64,000 nucleotides of DNA. Source: Parapontixanthobacter sp963736595. GTDB taxonomy: Bacteria; Pseudomonadota; Alphaproteobacteria; Sphingomonadales; Sphingomonadaceae. The stretch lies in assembly GCA_963736595.1 (NCBI GenBank), contig CAVTPG010000004.1, positions 34,649 through 98,648 on the forward strand, written 5' to 3'. Under the pieces are notes generated by a model. The model was not told the origin of the DNA. It saw nothing but the letters and a program-made list of their open reading frames with translations, and ran no database searches. A program made the translations under genes and the position numbers. Positions 62,481 to 64,000 of the stretch are shown one piece after another (within the stretch, counting starts at the first letter, position 1; each line of letters begins with the position of its first letter).

Positions 62481-64000
62481 ATGCGCTGTGACGCGCCAAA
62501 AGGGACTTCGTTGCCAGCATCTTTCGCCAGTCGTCCGCGTGACCTGATCCTGCTTACGCTTGTATTTGCGGCGGCTTTGCTATGGCCTGCCGCGATCAAT
62601 GGCGGGCCGTTCTGGTTCCCCGATACCAGCACCTATATTCGCGGGGCCGATGCTGCCTATGTCGCGACCACCGGCATCGAAACGGCCTGGTCGGGCGAAT
62701 TGGGCAAAGTCATCGTGCCGCAAAGTGACGCACTGGCAGGGCGAAGCGCCGAAGCGCAAATTCTGGCGAGCGGCGAAGTCAAACCGGTCTTGAGCGGCCG
62801 CTCGGTCTATTACGGCGTCCTGTTATGGGTGCCGATCCAGTTATTCGGCGCATGGGGCGCATCGATCGTGCAGGCCTTGCTGGTCGCGTTTTCGGTTATG
62901 CTGCCGCTGCGGATCGCGGTGCGGCAGACACGTTCGACGAGCGGGCACGCGCATGGGTGGCAACGGTTTACACCTTTCGCACTGCTGGCCATTCTCGCGC
63001 TGCTGTCACCGATGCCCTATTTCACGAATATGCTGATCCCCGACATTTTCGCCGGGTTGATCTGCCTGCTGCTGGGTACGGCGATCATCTTTTGGAATGG
63101 TATGAGCCGTTGGGAAAAGCTGGCCTGTCTGGGCCTGTCCTGCCTGTTCGTCACCTATCACACGACGCTGGTCCTGTTGACGATCGCGAGCGTTGGTGTG
63201 GCATTTCTGATTGCTGGCAATATGCGCGGCAGATTACGCGCCATTGCGCTGGGTGTGCCGGTGCTTGCCAGTGCAATTATCGCGGCAATCGTCTTTAGTC
63301 AGGGCGTGCAAATGGGCGTCGGGCAAAAGCCGATGGGCCCGCCGTTCCTGTCCGCGCGGCTGACTGATGCCGGCCCCGGCATGACCTATCTCGAAGAGCA
63401 TTGCGGCGCGGATCAGGCATCCCGATTTGCGCTGTGCGACTATCGCGCGCAATTACCGATGGATAGCGACAGTTTTCTGTGGGGTCAGGACGCAGGGCAA
63501 AGTTTCTTCCAAAACCTCCCCACCCAGCAAAAGCACCTTTTATCGAGCGAGGATAAAGCATTTTACCTCGCCGTGCTGAAAGACGACCCCGGCAGAGTAA
63601 TCGGCGCGGCCTTCAGCGATACGCTCAGCCTGCTGGGCAAGTTCAACCTGAACATCTTCAATTACTCCGATGCGAACAAGCGCGGTTTTGCGCGGAAATT
63701 GCCTGACCCGATCGCCGCCGACGTGGCCGAAAGCCGCGCTGCACAAGGCACGCAGCCGACCAGCTTTACCGAAACACTTATGCTGCCTGTATCCCTCATT
63801 GCGCTTGGCTTGCTCAGCATCATCGCTGTGCTGGCTATCCGCAAGCGAATTTCCGTGCATCCCGATGCCGCCCGCCTGGCCGCTGTGCTATTGGCGGCGG
63901 TGCTGGCCAATGCCGTTATTTGCGGCGCTTTATCCAAGCCGCATGGCCGCTATCAGGCGCGGATCATCTGGCTGTTACCGATCGCTGCGGGCATTGCGCT
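62481..64000 (+). CDS. Multi-pass membrane protein, runs off the window
   Basis: An open frame from the ATG at 62481 continues without a stop to the window end (506 codons). It begins MRCDAPKGTSLPASF. A first helix (LILLTLVFAAALLWPAAI) is followed by a loop with NGGPFWFPDTSTYIRGADAA. Further helices and a large soluble segment (about 275-395) follow, then more helices and KPHGRYQARIIWLLPIAAG at the edge. The topology resembles GT39/PMT-like glycosyltransferases or polymer-membrane proteins, but I do not assign a function. Confidence 0.75.
   Translation, partial: MRCDAPKGTSLPASFASRPRDLILLTLVFAAALLWPAAINGGPFWFPDTSTYIRGADAAYVATTGIETAWSGELGKVIVPQSDALAGRSAEAQILASGEVKPVLSGRSVYYGVLLWVPIQLFGAWGASIVQALLVAFSVMLPLRIAVRQTRSTSGHAHGWQRFTPFALLAILALLSPMPYFTNMLIPDIFAGLICLLLGTAIIFWNGMSRWEKLACLGLSCLFVTYHTTLVLLTIASVGVAFLIAGNMRGRLRAIALGVPVLASAIIAAIVFSQGVQMGVGQKPMGPPFLSARLTDAGPGMTYLEEHCGADQASRFALCDYRAQLPMDSDSFLWGQDAGQSFFQNLPTQQKHLLSSEDKAFYLAVLKDDPGRVIGAAFSDTLSLLGKFNLNIFNYSDANKRGFARKLPDPIAADVAESRAAQGTQPTSFTETLMLPVSLIALGLLSIIAVLAIRKRISVHPDAARLAAVLLAAVLANAVICGALSKPHGRYQARIIWLLPIAAGIA

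Noticed and set aside
1..64000. CRISPR arrays, tRNA or rRNA genes, insertion sequences, attachment sites
   Set aside because: No regularly spaced repeats apart from the 33-bp coding repeat, no cloverleaf-like tRNA ends, no transposase or integrase motifs were found by reading.

Overview
The window is GC-rich, densely coded chromosomal DNA. It looks like a sphingomonad alphaproteobacterium, probably Erythrobacteraceae. That placement rests on gene content and protein style (TPP-riboswitch thiC, hisB-hisH-hisA-hisF-hisE plus a HIT protein, ybgC-tolQRAB-pal, many acyl-CoA dehydrogenases, EcfG-like promoter motifs, short lipoprotein signals ending in LAAC). It is not based on a marker gene. I found no rRNA, tRNA, CRISPR array, transposase or integrase.

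Layout. 0-5.3 kb: aldo/keto reductase, AbgT transporter and a TPP-riboswitch-controlled thiC. 5.4-7.5 kb: a lower-GC three-gene accessory block (DUF2726 nuclease-like membrane protein, DUF5343, TIGR02391/Ymh) and a tiny lysine-rich protein. 7.7-17.5 kb: small stress and housekeeping genes (HPF/RaiA, SRAP, dodecin, fasciclin, DUF892 ferritin-like, PEBP, SWIB), with several frameshifted genes among them. 17.5-42.0 kb: a direct tandem duplication of about 12.2 kb. Each unit carries an M19 dipeptidase, DUF2945, a membrane protein, dapD, an S8 autotransporter protease, an APH-like phosphotransferase, a Zn-alcohol dehydrogenase, an acyl-CoA dehydrogenase, an MFS/GPH transporter and a second acyl-CoA dehydrogenase. 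42.2-44.6 kb: unduplicated continuation of the acyl-CoA cluster (another acyl-CoA dehydrogenase and an SDR). 44.6-47.1 kb: LuxR-HTH/DUF4019, gmk, a hypothetical, SspB-like. 47.2-50.6 kb: histidine genes and HIT protein. 50.7-55.1 kb: Tol-Pal operon. 55.2-64.0 kb: J-domain protein, Cys/Met-type PLP enzyme, DASS transporter with an in-frame minisatellite, infC with an apparent AUA start, PdeM-like phosphoesterase, hemF, and a membrane protein that runs off the right edge.

The most striking feature is the tandem duplication. Its junction at 29781-29783 shows only 3 bp of microhomology (cgg). It lies inside two genes, leaving one intact and one truncated copy of each. The copies differ by scattered, mostly synonymous substitutions and a net 5 bp of indels, so this is either an old, retained duplication or two strain haplotypes joined in assembly. 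Both dipeptidase copies have their signal peptide out of frame, by different one-base changes at the same site.

A second theme is several probable single-base frameshifts (M19 twice, S41 twice, DoxX, hisH, a metallopeptidase-like protein). These could be sequencing indels or real decay, and read-level checking would decide. All family assignments come from reading the sequence; no database search was run.
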